This document shows, in pieces, positions 1-9,992 of a stretch of DNA of 64,000 nucleotides (its first letter is position 1; each line of letters opens with the position of its first letter). Below the pieces are notes generated by a model that was not told where the DNA came from, made no database searches, and saw only the letters and a list, made by a program, of their open reading frames with translations. The translations under genes and the position numbers were made by a program. The DNA is taken from contig WXYP01000003.1 in the NCBI GenBank assembly GCA_009901575.1, forward strand, positions 124,001 through 188,000, read 5' to 3'. The DNA comes from Flavobacteriaceae bacterium R38. GTDB lineage: Bacteria > Bacteroidota > Bacteroidia > Flavobacteriales > Flavobacteriaceae.

Positions 1-2
1 AT

Positions 3-161
3 ACTCCTTTTACCTGGGATCTGGCACTTTCGAATATTTATTTAGGACTTGGTTATATCGGACTTATGGATGATTTATCTATTTATAACAGAAGCCTAAC
101 CGATAAAGAAATTGCTACACTTTACGGTTTAGAAAACGGAGTGCAAACTATTTTAGAATAA
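3..161 (+). CDS. LamG/concanavalin A-like lectin domain protein, 3' end only
   Basis: The reading frame is open from the window edge and ends at TAA 159-161, so only the last 52 residues are visible. They contain DDLSIYNRSLTDKEIATLY, the typical final strand of a LamG/laminin-G-like domain (pattern DDvriYnraLsdeEiaaLY). Such domains are carbohydrate- or protein-binding modules in secreted or surface proteins of Bacteroidota. The rest of the protein, and whether it carries a catalytic domain or a sorting signal, lies outside the window. The protein ends soon after the domain, so LamG is the C-terminal module. Confidence 0.75.
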   Translation, partial: TPFTWDLALSNIYLGLGYIGLMDDLSIYNRSLTDKEIATLYGLENGVQTILE

Positions 162-165
162 ACTT

Positions 166-280
166 ATGTGTCATCCCGAGCGCAGACGAGGGATAGACTT
201 CTCGACTGCGCTCGAAGTGACAATCAGGTTTCGTGTCCCCGCCTGCTGGACGGGCAGGAAGCACGGAATGACATCCAACT
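166..280. repeat. Dispersed intergenic repeat fragments (TGTCAT..CTCGACTGCGCTCGAA..GTGACA type)
   Basis: The gap before the BNR protein contains TGTCATCCCGAGCGCAGACG, CTCGACTGCGCTCGAAGTGA and a CCCCGCCTGCTGGACGGGCA block. The same words recur in other gaps of this window (near 21340, 21430, 23930, 24725 and 62930). This is noncoding repeat sequence even though one frame through it is open upstream of the next gene. GCGCTCGAAGTGACA is close to a palindromic arrangement with the TGTCATCCCGAGCGC half, so the segment can fold back. Confidence 0.6.
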
Positions 281-302
281 GACTAATCAACACAAAATCA
301 AA

Positions 303-3300
303 ATGAAAAAAATTATTTCACATCTTCTTATTCTGGGATTAATATTGGCAGGTTTTAATGAAGCCGATGCACAGAGGAGAAGAAAGCAACCTGTTGCTAA
401 AAGCAGTGTTTTAACCGATAGTGTTTTTGCCGGATTAAAACTCAGGAATATCGGCCCGGCTTTTATGTCGGGAAGAATTGCCGATATTGCCATTCATCCG
501 AAAAATGAAAGTATTCGCTATGTAGCAGTAGGTTCTGGCGGGGTTTGGAAAACTGTTAATGCAGGAACTACCTGGACACCAATTTTCGATAAACAAACTT
601 CCTATTCTATAGGTTGTGTAACCATCGATCCTATAGATCATAATATTATTTGGGTAGGAACCGGAGAGAATGTTGGTGGACGCCATATTGGTTTTGGAGA
701 TGGTGTTTATCGTAGTGATGATGGTGGTGCTACATGGAAGAATATGGGATTGAAAAAATCGGAGCATATTTCAAAAATTATTGTGCATCCTGAAAATTCT
801 GATGTGATCTGGGTAGCATCTCAGGGACCACTATGGAGTAAAGGTGGAGAACGAGGGTTATACAAATCTACTGATGGCGGAAAAACATGGAATAAAACCT
901 TAGGTGATGATGAATGGACAGGAGTAACCGATATTCAGATAGATCCTAGAAACCCGGATCGGCTTTATGCAGCAACATGGCAACGCCATAGAACTGTGGC
1001 TGCTTATATGGGGGGTGGACCAAAATCGGGAATCCATCGTAGTGATGATGGTGGAGAAAGCTGGACTAAACTAAGTAAAGGATTGCCAACATCTCAAATG
1101 GGGAAAATCGGTTTGGCGATTTCTCCGCAACAATCGGATATCGTATATGCTGCTATCGAATTAGACCAAAGAACCGGAGGTGTATACCGTTCTCCGGATG
1201 GTGGAATCACCTGGGAAAAAAGATCAAGTGCTGTTTCCGGAGCAACCGGGCCGCATTACTACCAGGAATTATATGCTTCTCCGCATCATTTCGAGCGTTT
1301 GTATTTGGTAGATGTGCGTATGCAGATTTCTGATGATGGTGGAAAAACATTCACTGTAATGAAAGAAGAAAGCAAGCATTCCGATAACCATGCGATTGCT
1401 TTTAAAAAACATGATCCGAATTATTTATTAGTCGGTACCGATGGTGGCTTATATGAAAGTTTTGATTTAGCTGAAAACTGGCGTTTTGTAGATAATTTAC
1501 CACTAACGCAGTTCTATAAAATGGCTTTGGACGATAGTGCTCCGTTTTACAATATCTATGGTGGAACACAGGATAACAGTACGCAAGGAGGTCCGTCAAG
1601 AACCGATAATGTTCACGGAATTCAGAATTCAGATTGGAAAATTGTACTGAACTGGGACGGACATCAACCAGCTACAGAACCTGGAAATCCGGATATCATG
1701 TATGGAGAGCGCCAGGAAGGAAATATTTCAAGAATCGATTTAAGTACTGGAGAGACTGTGGATATTCAACCACAACCTGAAGCTGATGAAAATTTTGAAC
1801 GCTTTAACTGGGATGCTCCTATTTTGGTAAGTCCGCATTCTCCAACCCGTATTTATTTTGCTTCACAACGTGTGTGGAGATCCGATAATCGCGGAGATAA
1901 ATGGACAGCCATTTCAGGCGATTTAACCAAGAACCAGGAACGTATTGAATTGCCTATTATGGGGAGAACCCAAAGCTGGGATGCCCCTTGGGATTTCCTC
2001 GCAATGTCTAATTACAATACCATCACTTCTTTGGCAGAATCGCCAAAACAGGAAGGATTACTCTATGCAGGAACTGATGACGGAACCATTCAAGTTACAG
2101 TAGACGGAGGAGCTAACTGGACTAGAGTAGACGTAAGCTCTTTACCGGGAGTACCGGCTACTGCTTTTGTTAACGATATTCGTGCCGATTTACACGATGC
2201 TAATACGGTATATGTGGCATTAGATAATCATAAATACGGTGATTATAGTCCGTATATTTTAAAAAGTACAGATAAAGGACGTACCTGGAGATCAATTAAA
2301 GGGAATTTACCTCAAAAATTATTAGTTTGGCGTTTGGTACAAGATCATGTAAATCCGAATCTTATGTTTTTAGCTACTGAATTTGGGATCTATTTTACGA
2401 TTAATGGCGGAACCAATTGGGTAAAACTCAAAGGAGGAGTACCAACAATTTCTTTTAGAGATATTCAGATTCAGCGTCGTGAAAATGACCTGGTAGGAGC
2501 TTCCTTCGGACGAGGATTCTTTGTTTTTGATGATTATAGTGTATTGAGAGAAGTCACAGAAGACGTTCTTAAAAAAGAAGCAAGTTTATTTTCTACTCGT
2601 GATGCCTGGTGGTATGTACCTCGTCCTGATATCAGTTTTGATGAAATAAAAGGAGATCAGGGAGCTTCACATTTTGTAGCACCAAATCCTGATTTCGGAG
2701 CAACATTCACCTATTATCTAAAAGACGGATTAAAATCGAAAAAAGAAATTCGTCAGGCAAAAGAAAAGAAGATCAAGGGGAATATTCCGTTCCCGGGATG
2801 GGATGAGGTAGATGCAGAACGTAATCAATATAAAGCTGAGGTTATTTTAACCGTAAAAGATGCCAGTGGAAATGTCGTCCGAAGAATTAACGGACCAACA
2901 AAATCTGGCTTCCATCGTGTGGCATGGGATTTACGTTTTCCAGCTGCAGATGGAATTGCTTCCGGAAATTTAGCCAATGGAGCACAAGGCTTTATGGCAG
3001 CACCGGGAACTTATACTGTAAGCCTGTCTAAAAAAGTAGACGGACAAGTAACCGAGCTAGCAGGTCCGGTTTCTTTCAAAGTAGTACAATTACGTAAAGG
3101 TGCTTTAGAAGGCGCTAGTCCGGCACAAGCAGCCAATTTCTGGAGAGCTTATGAGACAACGACAACTAAAGTATCTGAAGTAAATATCCGTTTAAGCAAG
3201 TATACTCAAAAATTAGATGCGATGTTTAAAGCATTAGAAAGAGCAAAAGCAGCTCCGGGTGGTTTAGACAAACAATTACATGATACCCGAGCAAAAATTA

Positions 3301-3569
3301 TAGCTATAAACAGTGAGTTAAACGGGAGTACTTCTAAGGTACAGGTAGGGGAAAAAACAAAGCCTACTATTGGAAACAGAATGTTTGCGGTATTCCGTGG
3401 AATTGAACGCTCTACCTATGGCCCAACTGATACCCATAAGCGTAGTATGGAAATCATAAACAGCCAGTTAAGCAGTTTGTCGACTAAACTCGATGGTGTG
3501 AATAATGAATTAAAACAATTAGCTACGGCACTTAAAAATGCCGGTGCTCCTTATGTTGATGTAGATTAA
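303..3569 (+). CDS. Secreted BNR/sortilin-type beta-propeller protein (glycosyl hydrolase-like)
   Basis: The protein has 1088 residues. The chosen start at 303 gives a clean signal peptide (MKKIISHLLILGLILAGFNE then ADAQ); an upstream in-frame start at 168 is rejected because it reads through repeat DNA. At least five Asp-box/BNR motifs are visible (SDDGGATWKNM, STDGGKTWNKTL, SDDGGESWTKL, SPDGGITWEKR, SDDGGKTFTVM), the signature of sialidase/sortilin-VPS10 propellers. A fibronectin/FlgD-like segment follows (GFHRVAWDLRFPAADG), then a helical tail. Relatives in Bacteroidota are annotated as glycosyl hydrolases or VPS10-domain proteins of about 1000-1100 residues; enzymatic activity is unproven. 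It is likely periplasmic or surface-associated and appears monocistronic, with a terminator hairpin at 3625. Confidence 0.85.
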   Translation: MKKIISHLLILGLILAGFNEADAQRRRKQPVAKSSVLTDSVFAGLKLRNIGPAFMSGRIADIAIHPKNESIRYVAVGSGGVWKTVNAGTTWTPIFDKQTSYSIGCVTIDPIDHNIIWVGTGENVGGRHIGFGDGVYRSDDGGATWKNMGLKKSEHISKIIVHPENSDVIWVASQGPLWSKGGERGLYKSTDGGKTWNKTLGDDEWTGVTDIQIDPRNPDRLYAATWQRHRTVAAYMGGGPKSGIHRSDDGGESWTKLSKGLPTSQMGKIGLAISPQQSDIVYAAIELDQRTGGVYRSPDGGITWEKRSSAVSGATGPHYYQELYASPHHFERLYLVDVRMQISDDGGKTFTVMKEESKHSDNHAIAFKKHDPNYLLVGTDGGLYESFDLAENWRFVDNLPLTQFYKMALDDSAPFYNIYGGTQDNSTQGGPSRTDNVHGIQNSDWKIVLNWDGHQPATEPGNPDIMYGERQEGNISRIDLSTGETVDIQPQPEADENFERFNWDAPILVSPHSPTRIYFASQRVWRSDNRGDKWTAISGDLTKNQERIELPIMGRTQSWDAPWDFLAMSNYNTITSLAESPKQEGLLYAGTDDGTIQVTVDGGANWTRVDVSSLPGVPATAFVNDIRADLHDANTVYVALDNHKYGDYSPYILKSTDKGRTWRSIKGNLPQKLLVWRLVQDHVNPNLMFLATEFGIYFTINGGTNWVKLKGGVPTISFRDIQIQRRENDLVGASFGRGFFVFDDYSVLREVTEDVLKKEASLFSTRDAWWYVPRPDISFDEIKGDQGASHFVAPNPDFGATFTYYLKDGLKSKKEIRQAKEKKIKGNIPFPGWDEVDAERNQYKAEVILTVKDASGNVVRRINGPTKSGFHRVAWDLRFPAADGIASGNLANGAQGFMAAPGTYTVSLSKKVDGQVTELAGPVSFKVVQLRKGALEGASPAQAANFWRAYETTTTKVSEVNIRLSKYTQKLDAMFKALERAKAAPGGLDKQLHDTRAKIIAINSELNGSTSKVQVGEKTKPTIGNRMFAVFRGIERSTYGPTDTHKRSMEIINSQLSSLSTKLDGVNNELKQLATALKNAGAPYVDVD

Positions 3570-3574
3570 TTGTC

Positions 3575-3594
3575 ATTCCTGCGAAGGCAGGAAT
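3575..3594. repeat. REP-like palindrome
   Basis: Perfect 8-bp stem ATTCCTGC / GCAGGAAT with GAAG between, directly after the stop codon and not followed by a T-run. A palindrome of the same design but different sequence (ATTCCCGC / GCGGGAAT) sits at 15066-15085. Confidence 0.6.
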
Positions 3595-3624
3595 CTGATT
3601 ATCACTAGAAACATTATAATTATA

Positions 3625-3675
3625 AAAACAACCTTTCAGATTCTATTTATGAGTTTGGGAGGTTGTTTTCTTTTA
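3625..3675 (+). terminator. Intrinsic terminator after the BNR protein gene
   Basis: AAAACAACCT (3625-3634) pairs perfectly with AGGTTGTTTT (3660-3669) and is followed by CTTTTAT. It lies about 55 bp past the stop codon at 3569 and fits a rho-independent terminator with a long loop. Confidence 0.65.
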
Positions 3676-3681
3676 TAATGT

Positions 3682-3721
3682 ATTGTCATTGCGAAGTTTT
3701 AGCATAAAACTGTGGCAATCT
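3682..3721. repeat. 40-bp palindromic repeat, copy 1
   Basis: ATTGTCATTGCGAAGTTTTA continues to 3721 and folds as ATTGC..GCAAT plus GTTTTA/TAAAAC around a central GCA. An identical 40-bp copy occurs at 21701-21740. It is noncoding and in the same orientation as the other repeat modules of the window. Confidence 0.8.
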
Positions 3722-3735
3722 TTTTTTATTCTCTT

Positions 3736-3795
3736 TTTCTTTTGGCTTGACCCAAAAGAAACTAAAACTCAAGACTGATTTTGAGTTTTTTGAAA
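3736..3795. repeat. Composite intergenic repeat, partial copy left of the defence operon
   Basis: The hairpin TTTCTTTTGG (3736-3745) / CCAAAAGAAA (3752-3761) has loop CTTGAC and is followed by TCAAGACTGATTTT. The same loop and trailing words occur at 14624-14670 with a different stem. The remaining gap up to the AIPR stop at 3878 (about 3796-3877) is AT-rich; I see no gene or clear terminator in it. Confidence 0.65.
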
Positions 3796-3877
3796 TACTA
3801 CTACTCTGTGATTTAAAAATATTTATCTAAATGAATTAAATTATCTATCAGAAAGCGAATACTTTGATTATTACAAT

Positions 3878-6253
3878 TTAAATAATTATTCCAAACTTTT
3901 TAACTTTATCTAAAGCATCATTTACAATTTGTAATCTCCTAAGGTCAATGTTTTCTTGTTTTTTAATCCTAGTCATAACTGTTTTTATTATGCTTATTTC
4001 TTTGAAGCTTAATTTTCCAGTTTGCTCTCCTAAAGCAATTACTTTTTTCCAAGTATCATTTTCAACAAGCTTTAACCTGTTATAAATTAAAATGGGATCT
4101 ATTAAATCTCGTTCTTCAAGTTTACTTAACTTAACAATTGAATCAAAATCTATACTTTCATTTTTTAATAAATCTATTATTTCAATTCCTTTAGAAATTT
4201 CAAATTCAGTTAGACTGCCATTTCTTTTTAACTTACCTCGAATATTTGAAGCATAATTTTGTTGTACAATAGAAAGTGTTTCAGTATTAATATTATAAAA
4301 ACACAAACCATCCCAAAAACGTAAACCTAATGATGTTATTTTTTCTAAAGCATTATATTTCCTAGTTTCCGCAATTTGATCTATATCAGATTCATATCTT
4401 AACTTAAAGTCCTTGTCAGATATTAAATATTTTTTTAAAATATCTAAGTTTACTGGATGTTTAGTTATACTCTTTAGTTTATCCCAATTTTTTTCGCTTT
4501 TAGCAGCTTCACTAATTAATAATACATTCAAATTTGTAAAAAAATCATAAACAAATATTAGGAGTTTTTTAAGCTCAATTTGAAATTCTTCACTAATATG
4601 TTGTTCATTCCAAATTTTGCCTAAATCTAGTTTGTTGTTAGTTATGAAATGTAAATATGCCAATGCATAAGCAACAGTATGTGATTTAATATTAGTATCT
4701 CCAATAGGGTTCTGGTTTTTTCTTCCAAAAAGTTTATCCGTAGTTTTAAAAAGTATTGCATTTGCGATAATATCTTCCCAATATATTTTATTTGGTTTTT
4801 TCTTTTTAAATTCTTTTTCTACATCACGCAAGAAAGCATTATAATTTTTTTGAGCTCCTTTTGAAACATGATAGGGTTGAAGTTTCCAAAGATTCATGTA
4901 TTTTGAAACTTCTGATTTGATTATTAATTGATGTCTTGGATATTTTAGTTTGAAAGCGTTCTGTTTGCTTTTAGTTGGTTCTTTATTTAAAGCTTCTCTA
5001 TACTGACCTTTAACTCTCTCAAAAAACCAAATTGATTGTTTATTCTTATCATCGACATCTACGGCAAAAGTAGTTCTAGATAATTCTTCAAGACGAATTA
5101 AAAAAGGATTATTTGAAGTTAAATCTAACTCAGAAACCTTATTTTGGCTATTTGCATACCTTGAAATAAATGGAACAGTTTCGTTTTTCTTTTCTTCATT
5201 TTTAATAACAGTCAATTTCATTTGTACATAAACATCTGAAATATCTGCTTCCTTATATTTTTTAGAGGTATGGAAAAGTGATGCAGTTGTTTGCCCTCCA
5301 TTTACTATTTGAAAATCTTTAACGGAAGTCAAAACTAATTGATTTTTATCATTTAATTTAGTTTTTACTTCTTGAGAAGTTGCAGCAAGACCATTGTTAT
5401 ATGGTAAAAACATATGAGGTTCAAATCTAATTGTATCACGAATTCCTCTGTTGACTTTACCTGTCTGTTGTAAAAATGCTCTAACATTACTTTCCAGTAA
5501 TCTAGTTCCATAATTTCTGTACATTGTTGCTAATACAGTTCCTGGAACAATTGCAAGATAACATTCGTATAATTCATTTTTAGAAGGCATTTCCAAACAG
5601 GGGATTACTTCACCTATTACTTCTTCAAAATCTATTTCAATCGGTTCACGATTTCCAGTTGATTGCGAAAGTCTATGCAATCGTTCAACATCCCATATTT
5701 TAAAATTTATTAAGATATCTTCTAGGTTTTTTAATTTAAAATTTGAAGGAGGATCATGAAGAATATCTCCATTTGATAAAATAAAAATATTGACACGAAT
5801 TATTTTCTTAAATTCTTTTTTTAAAACGGTTGCTAAGCCATAAGCTTCTGTTGAAGGTTCAATTTCATCGAGATAGCCTTTTAAAGCTGCATTGATAAAA
5901 CCAGTAGACCATTTTATAAACTTGTCAAAATCACCTTTTGTAACTCTGTAAAGTTGGTTTGTATCTTTATATGAAGAAATGAAAATATCTATGTTTTCAT
6001 AGCCTTCTTCCAAAGCATATCCATTTATTTTGAATTGAATATTTTCATTTTTATTTTCTTTAATATAATGACATAGCCTTACTCCTTCAGTTTCACCAGC
6101 TTCAGTTAATGTTTCCATTACATATTCTGTGAATTTATTCTCTTTAGAATCACCATTTTCATCAGAATAAACTAAAGATTGCACTTCATTATATAAATTC
6201 TGGATAAATAAATCTAATTCAAAATCTGAATTATTAGTATTATTGTTCGTCAT
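3878..6253 (-). CDS. AIPR family protein (abortive-infection phage-resistance type)
   Basis: The protein has 791 residues. The AIPR core (about 235-560) is recognisable from RLLESNVRAFL (251-261), FLPYNNGLAATS (282-293) and FQIVNGGQTTASL (314-326), then the RYANSQNKVSELDLTSNNPF segment. The N-terminal part (1-230) is helical/acidic. AIPR proteins are named after lactococcal abortive-infection proteins and recur in defence islands; the biochemical activity of this family is unsettled. It is the last gene of the seven-gene defence operon. Its start overlaps the upstream nuclease gene by 14 bp, suggesting translational coupling. It could be an effector acting after the upstream restriction module, which is inference. 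Confidence 0.85.
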   Translation of the reverse strand: MTNNNTNNSDFELDLFIQNLYNEVQSLVYSDENGDSKENKFTEYVMETLTEAGETEGVRLCHYIKENKNENIQFKINGYALEEGYENIDIFISSYKDTNQLYRVTKGDFDKFIKWSTGFINAALKGYLDEIEPSTEAYGLATVLKKEFKKIIRVNIFILSNGDILHDPPSNFKLKNLEDILINFKIWDVERLHRLSQSTGNREPIEIDFEEVIGEVIPCLEMPSKNELYECYLAIVPGTVLATMYRNYGTRLLESNVRAFLQQTGKVNRGIRDTIRFEPHMFLPYNNGLAATSQEVKTKLNDKNQLVLTSVKDFQIVNGGQTTASLFHTSKKYKEADISDVYVQMKLTVIKNEEKKNETVPFISRYANSQNKVSELDLTSNNPFLIRLEELSRTTFAVDVDDKNKQSIWFFERVKGQYREALNKEPTKSKQNAFKLKYPRHQLIIKSEVSKYMNLWKLQPYHVSKGAQKNYNAFLRDVEKEFKKKKPNKIYWEDIIANAILFKTTDKLFGRKNQNPIGDTNIKSHTVAYALAYLHFITNNKLDLGKIWNEQHISEEFQIELKKLLIFVYDFFTNLNVLLISEAAKSEKNWDKLKSITKHPVNLDILKKYLISDKDFKLRYESDIDQIAETRKYNALEKITSLGLRFWDGLCFYNINTETLSIVQQNYASNIRGKLKRNGSLTEFEISKGIEIIDLLKNESIDFDSIVKLSKLEERDLIDPILIYNRLKLVENDTWKKVIALGEQTGKLSFKEISIIKTVMTRIKKQENIDLRRLQIVNDALDKVKKFGIII

Positions 6254-7226
6254 CTAATATTTCATTTAGAATTTCAGTAAATGTGGTTTCAAAATTTAAA
6301 CAATATCCCAAATCAATACCATATGATATTTTTGAAATTGATTCATTTACCATTAATGCAGTTATTTTTGGAAACTCAGAAGTTACATCATAATATTTCT
6401 CACCTCTTATACGATAGCCTATTTCATTATATTCCTCTTCTAACTCAGGCAAAACACCGAGATTAATCAATTTAACATTAAAAATATTTATTAAATCTAT
6501 ATCACTATTTAATAAAAAGCGAATCTCTTTTATGAGATTTAGTAAAGTAGTTCCGCCTGGAAACTCATATAACTTATAAAACGCTATAAAAAGTTTGTCT
6601 AATCCTGAAATATCTAATTGATATTCATTTGCAATTTTAATTATTTGTGAATTTGATATTGAAGTTTTTACTTCAATAGCTTTAGCATTGGTATAGAAAT
6701 CTTGATTTGTTCCATTAGGAGCCTGCCAAGCCTTAATTATTTGTATATCATTCGTTTCAGTCAATACTTGATTTAAAAAATACAATTCACCAAAAAGACC
6801 TCTTTGTTGTTGCGGTGTTAAAAGATTTGTTGAAAATTTACCAAATAATTTCTTCCAATAATTAATTCGCCTTGATATAATATTTAGAGCATTTTCAGAA
6901 TCGTTAATATCCAATAATGAGTTTATAATATCTTCAATAAATACTATAAAAATATCTGTTAATTCTTCATCTAAAAGTATTATAGCTAATTCTCTTTTAC
7001 TATTTGAACTAGGTAGTATTTGAACTTCAACACCTATAAAACGTTTCAAATAATTTTGATGAATATTAATATCCGAATCTAATTCTAGAAGAAATATTTT
7101 TGCATTAGAATAAGTGATAGTTCCAATAAAACAAGTTAAACTAGAAATCTGAGCAATACGGTCTTTAATAACCTTATTCTTCGAGGCATTTAATTGACTA
7201 TCCCATATATCCTTTACACTATTCAT
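6240..7226 (-). CDS. PD-(D/E)XK motif protein (DUF4420-type nuclease)
   Basis: The protein has 328 residues. The nuclease core lies in the second half: QRGLFGELYFL (Glu147 on the first helix), NQDFY (Asp176), then AIEVKTS (Glu185, Lys187), giving the E..D..ExK constellation of the PD-(D/E)XK fold. This arrangement is typical of DUF4420 proteins, which regularly accompany Z1 ATPases and AIPR genes in defence operons. The gene overlaps the Z1 gene by 8 bp and the AIPR gene by 14 bp. It probably cuts DNA under control of the Z1/GHKL ATPases; the substrate is unknown. All apparent metal-binding residues are present, so it should be active. Confidence 0.82.
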   Translation of the reverse strand: MNSVKDIWDSQLNASKNKVIKDRIAQISSLTCFIGTITYSNAKIFLLELDSDINIHQNYLKRFIGVEVQILPSSNSKRELAIILLDEELTDIFIVFIEDIINSLLDINDSENALNIISRRINYWKKLFGKFSTNLLTPQQQRGLFGELYFLNQVLTETNDIQIIKAWQAPNGTNQDFYTNAKAIEVKTSISNSQIIKIANEYQLDISGLDKLFIAFYKLYEFPGGTTLLNLIKEIRFLLNSDIDLINIFNVKLINLGVLPELEEEYNEIGYRIRGEKYYDVTSEFPKITALMVNESISKISYGIDLGYCLNFETTFTEILNEILDDEQ

Positions 7227-9990
7227 CTATATCGTCATCCTCTTGTGAGTATTCAAAATCTGAATTAATTGGTCTCGCTGCAAATTCTACTTTAGTCTCA
7301 TTAGGAAATTCTGGTATTATTACACCAAAACCAACCAACGGAATATTCTCATCTAAATCTGGAGATATCCTAGGGTCTAATGGCATTAAAACCAGTAAAG
7401 GGGTTTGAGAACGGTTTCTATATTCTTTTATTAATGATTCACTAATTGGTGATTGATTGATTTCAAGATCTATCATTCTAGCTTTCTTATCAAGGATTGC
7501 ATTTTTCTTACCCTTAACACTTAAAATATTTGGACCATCATCTAAGTTTCTTACTGGCAAGTTTCCAGATAATTTTTCATCTTGTAATATAAATTTATGA
7601 CTTAATGTATCAGAACCATTTAACCTACCCTGAGCAGTAACTGTTTTTTGTGAATTTAGTATTAATGCTACATTCCAATTATTAAGTTTTCCTTGTTCAC
7701 TCTGAACAGATATATATTTAGCTAATGTTTCTAGGTTATGATATTCTTGTTGATAGGTTTCGAGAAATTGAACTATTTTAAATGATTCAACTCTATTCCA
7801 AATAAGCTGATTACTCTCCTTAACTTGTGGTTTTGATAATGTTTTTAGTAAAAAAGAGAAGCTATAATAATTATTTTTAACAATTTTTATATCCTTTTCA
7901 AACATAAATGTTTGAATTAATCGTCCAGAATATGCCACCAATATAACTTCATGATCTCTCATTTTACCAGCACTAGTGATTTGAAGTCTGTTAATGGCTA
8001 CCATTTCTGGATGTGTTCTAACTTTTAATTGATAATCTATAGGACGCTTATTTTGTGCTGCCATATTATCAAAATCTGCTTTCATTTCTTCAGTTGCTAA
8101 AGTTATATGTCTGTACCAATTAATTAACTGCTCTGTTGTATATAAACGACATAAATCTGCATACCCAGGTCGATAACCAAACCATCTTCCCATTTGCATT
8201 AATGAATCATAAAGACGTGTTGCTCTTAAATAATAGCTTACAGATAAACCTTCTAGCGTAATACCTCTCGCTAATTTATTACCACCAACAGCAATAACAG
8301 ACATTCCATTATCATAAGCTTTATAGTTTATTTCTTCTATTTTATGATATTCTAAACTTCTTGTATTCTTAGTTCCATGAACAGCTCGAACTTCAATTTT
8401 TGTAACAGCATCAACTAAAACTGATTTTACTTCTTCCCAGGAATGCTGCTTAATTTTATGATCCTTGTACGAAATATTATTTAAAACATTTTCTGTAGTC
8501 GGTATAAAATCATCTTCATAAAGTGTCTGCAATTGATCTAGTAAAGTTCCTTGACCTGATCTTATTTGAAGAGTATAATCCCTCATTATTTCATTAACTA
8601 ACCAAGCAATTCTATCAATCCAAGCAACATATAACGCAACATGAACTAACATTGAATTGTGCTTTTTTTCTTGGCCTCGTAATCTTCTAATTGCACAAGT
8701 AAGAATAAATGATTTTATTGCTTTTTTAAGACTATTTGGTACGTCTTCAGGTAAATCATCTTTATTTAATCTATTTATTCTTCTGGGGAAATAAGGTTCT
8801 TGATCTTCAGTCGATCTAATAGTATCAAACCCTTGTATCTCTTCAGAAGTTTCTTCGTTGTCATATCCAAAAACCTGAACTGCACCTATATAATTAGAAG
8901 GAGGAGGAATATTAACTATAAAGTCCCTAGGAAATAAATCTTCACCTACTTTAAGCTGTATACCCTTTACAGCAGTTTCAAGATTTTCGCTCCAAGAAGA
9001 AGGAATAAAAATATTTGCATAAGGTGTTGCAGTATATCCAATAAAGGTGTTTTGGTTGAATAAGTTTAATAGTGTTCTAATTAACCTATTAATGGTTCTA
9101 ACATCTAGCTCTGTACCAGAATTTACTGAAGCATTGTCTGCTTCATCGTCAATTAAGAGTAAAGGTATATCAAATATTTTTTTGTCACCGTTTTCACTTT
9201 CTTTTGAAAATTGATACAACCATAGAATTAAGTTCTCAAGAATACTTTTATTCTTTTTGATAACTACAACCGTAGGACTATTCCCTCCTATTGGTACATT
9301 AATGCTTGTTGCAATTTTTCGATTGAAATCTCCTTTACTATCAGATGATGTGAATGAGTATATTTCGGTTTCTGCCTTTATTTTACCAACTCCTATTTTG
9401 TGTTTTTGTTTTCTTAAAATAAAATCTGAACTATTTCTCCCTATATAACCTTCGTCAATGCGAAGTTGTGTTTGTGCTCTTAAACTGTTATGTATTCCAG
9501 CAATAACAATAATAAGTTTATAACCTGCATCAGTAGCTTTATTAATTAACCCAGTATAATTGGCTGTTTTTCCAGATTGTACATTTCCAACAACCATACC
9601 TCTCCTATCCCAACGACCTTTTATTTTAGGGTTAACACACTTATCCAAAATTTTGTCAGTAATATCATCTAAAGTATCAATTGGAAAAGAAGAATCCTTT
9701 TGATTCATATAGATTTTATACCTATTCCATAATTCAGGAGAAATTTTTGATTTCTCGTCATAAAGCCAAGGTTTTACATCTTCAGCGACTAACAAAGTTG
9801 CTTCTTTAGAATAAATCTCAAAATCAGCTTCAAGTTCTCCTAACAGTTCTTCTGTATTTAATCCAATAAAATCAGGCATAAGAATGATATTATCGATAGC
9901 TTGGTTTATTAAATCATTTGTTATTTCTTTTCTATCATGATTTCCAAGAAGAATATGTGCTATGTTTTTTGCGCTTTGAATTTGATTCAT
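7219..9990 (-). CDS. Z1-domain superfamily II helicase-like ATPase
   Basis: The protein has 923 residues. Visible motifs: Walker A GNVQSGKT (135-142), Walker B LLIDDEAD (278-285), motif III-like GYTATPYAN (318-326), then the hallmark Z1 domain with IAVGGNKLARGITLEGL (565-581) and QMGRWFGYRPGY (598-609, arginine-finger region). Z1 proteins are associated with GHKL ATPases and endonucleases in restriction-type operons; Iyer, Abhiman and Aravind described this linkage from comparative genomics. It probably remodels or translocates on DNA and couples recognition to cleavage. It starts 2 bp after the GHKL gene ends and overlaps the next gene by 8 bp. Confidence 0.9.
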   Translation of the reverse strand: MNQIQSAKNIAHILLGNHDRKEITNDLINQAIDNIILMPDFIGLNTEELLGELEADFEIYSKEATLLVAEDVKPWLYDEKSKISPELWNRYKIYMNQKDSSFPIDTLDDITDKILDKCVNPKIKGRWDRRGMVVGNVQSGKTANYTGLINKATDAGYKLIIVIAGIHNSLRAQTQLRIDEGYIGRNSSDFILRKQKHKIGVGKIKAETEIYSFTSSDSKGDFNRKIATSINVPIGGNSPTVVVIKKNKSILENLILWLYQFSKESENGDKKIFDIPLLLIDDEADNASVNSGTELDVRTINRLIRTLLNLFNQNTFIGYTATPYANIFIPSSWSENLETAVKGIQLKVGEDLFPRDFIVNIPPPSNYIGAVQVFGYDNEETSEEIQGFDTIRSTEDQEPYFPRRINRLNKDDLPEDVPNSLKKAIKSFILTCAIRRLRGQEKKHNSMLVHVALYVAWIDRIAWLVNEIMRDYTLQIRSGQGTLLDQLQTLYEDDFIPTTENVLNNISYKDHKIKQHSWEEVKSVLVDAVTKIEVRAVHGTKNTRSLEYHKIEEINYKAYDNGMSVIAVGGNKLARGITLEGLSVSYYLRATRLYDSLMQMGRWFGYRPGYADLCRLYTTEQLINWYRHITLATEEMKADFDNMAAQNKRPIDYQLKVRTHPEMVAINRLQITSAGKMRDHEVILVAYSGRLIQTFMFEKDIKIVKNNYYSFSFLLKTLSKPQVKESNQLIWNRVESFKIVQFLETYQQEYHNLETLAKYISVQSEQGKLNNWNVALILNSQKTVTAQGRLNGSDTLSHKFILQDEKLSGNLPVRNLDDGPNILSVKGKKNAILDKKARMIDLEINQSPISESLIKEYRNRSQTPLLVLMPLDPRISPDLDENIPLVGFGVIIPEFPNETKVEFAARPINSDFEYSQEDDDIDE

Positions 9991-9992
9991 AA

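Noticed and set aside
168-302. Upstream in-frame extension of the BNR protein
   Set aside because: The stretch consists of dispersed repeat words shared with noncoding gaps, and the start at 303 gives a normal signal peptide.
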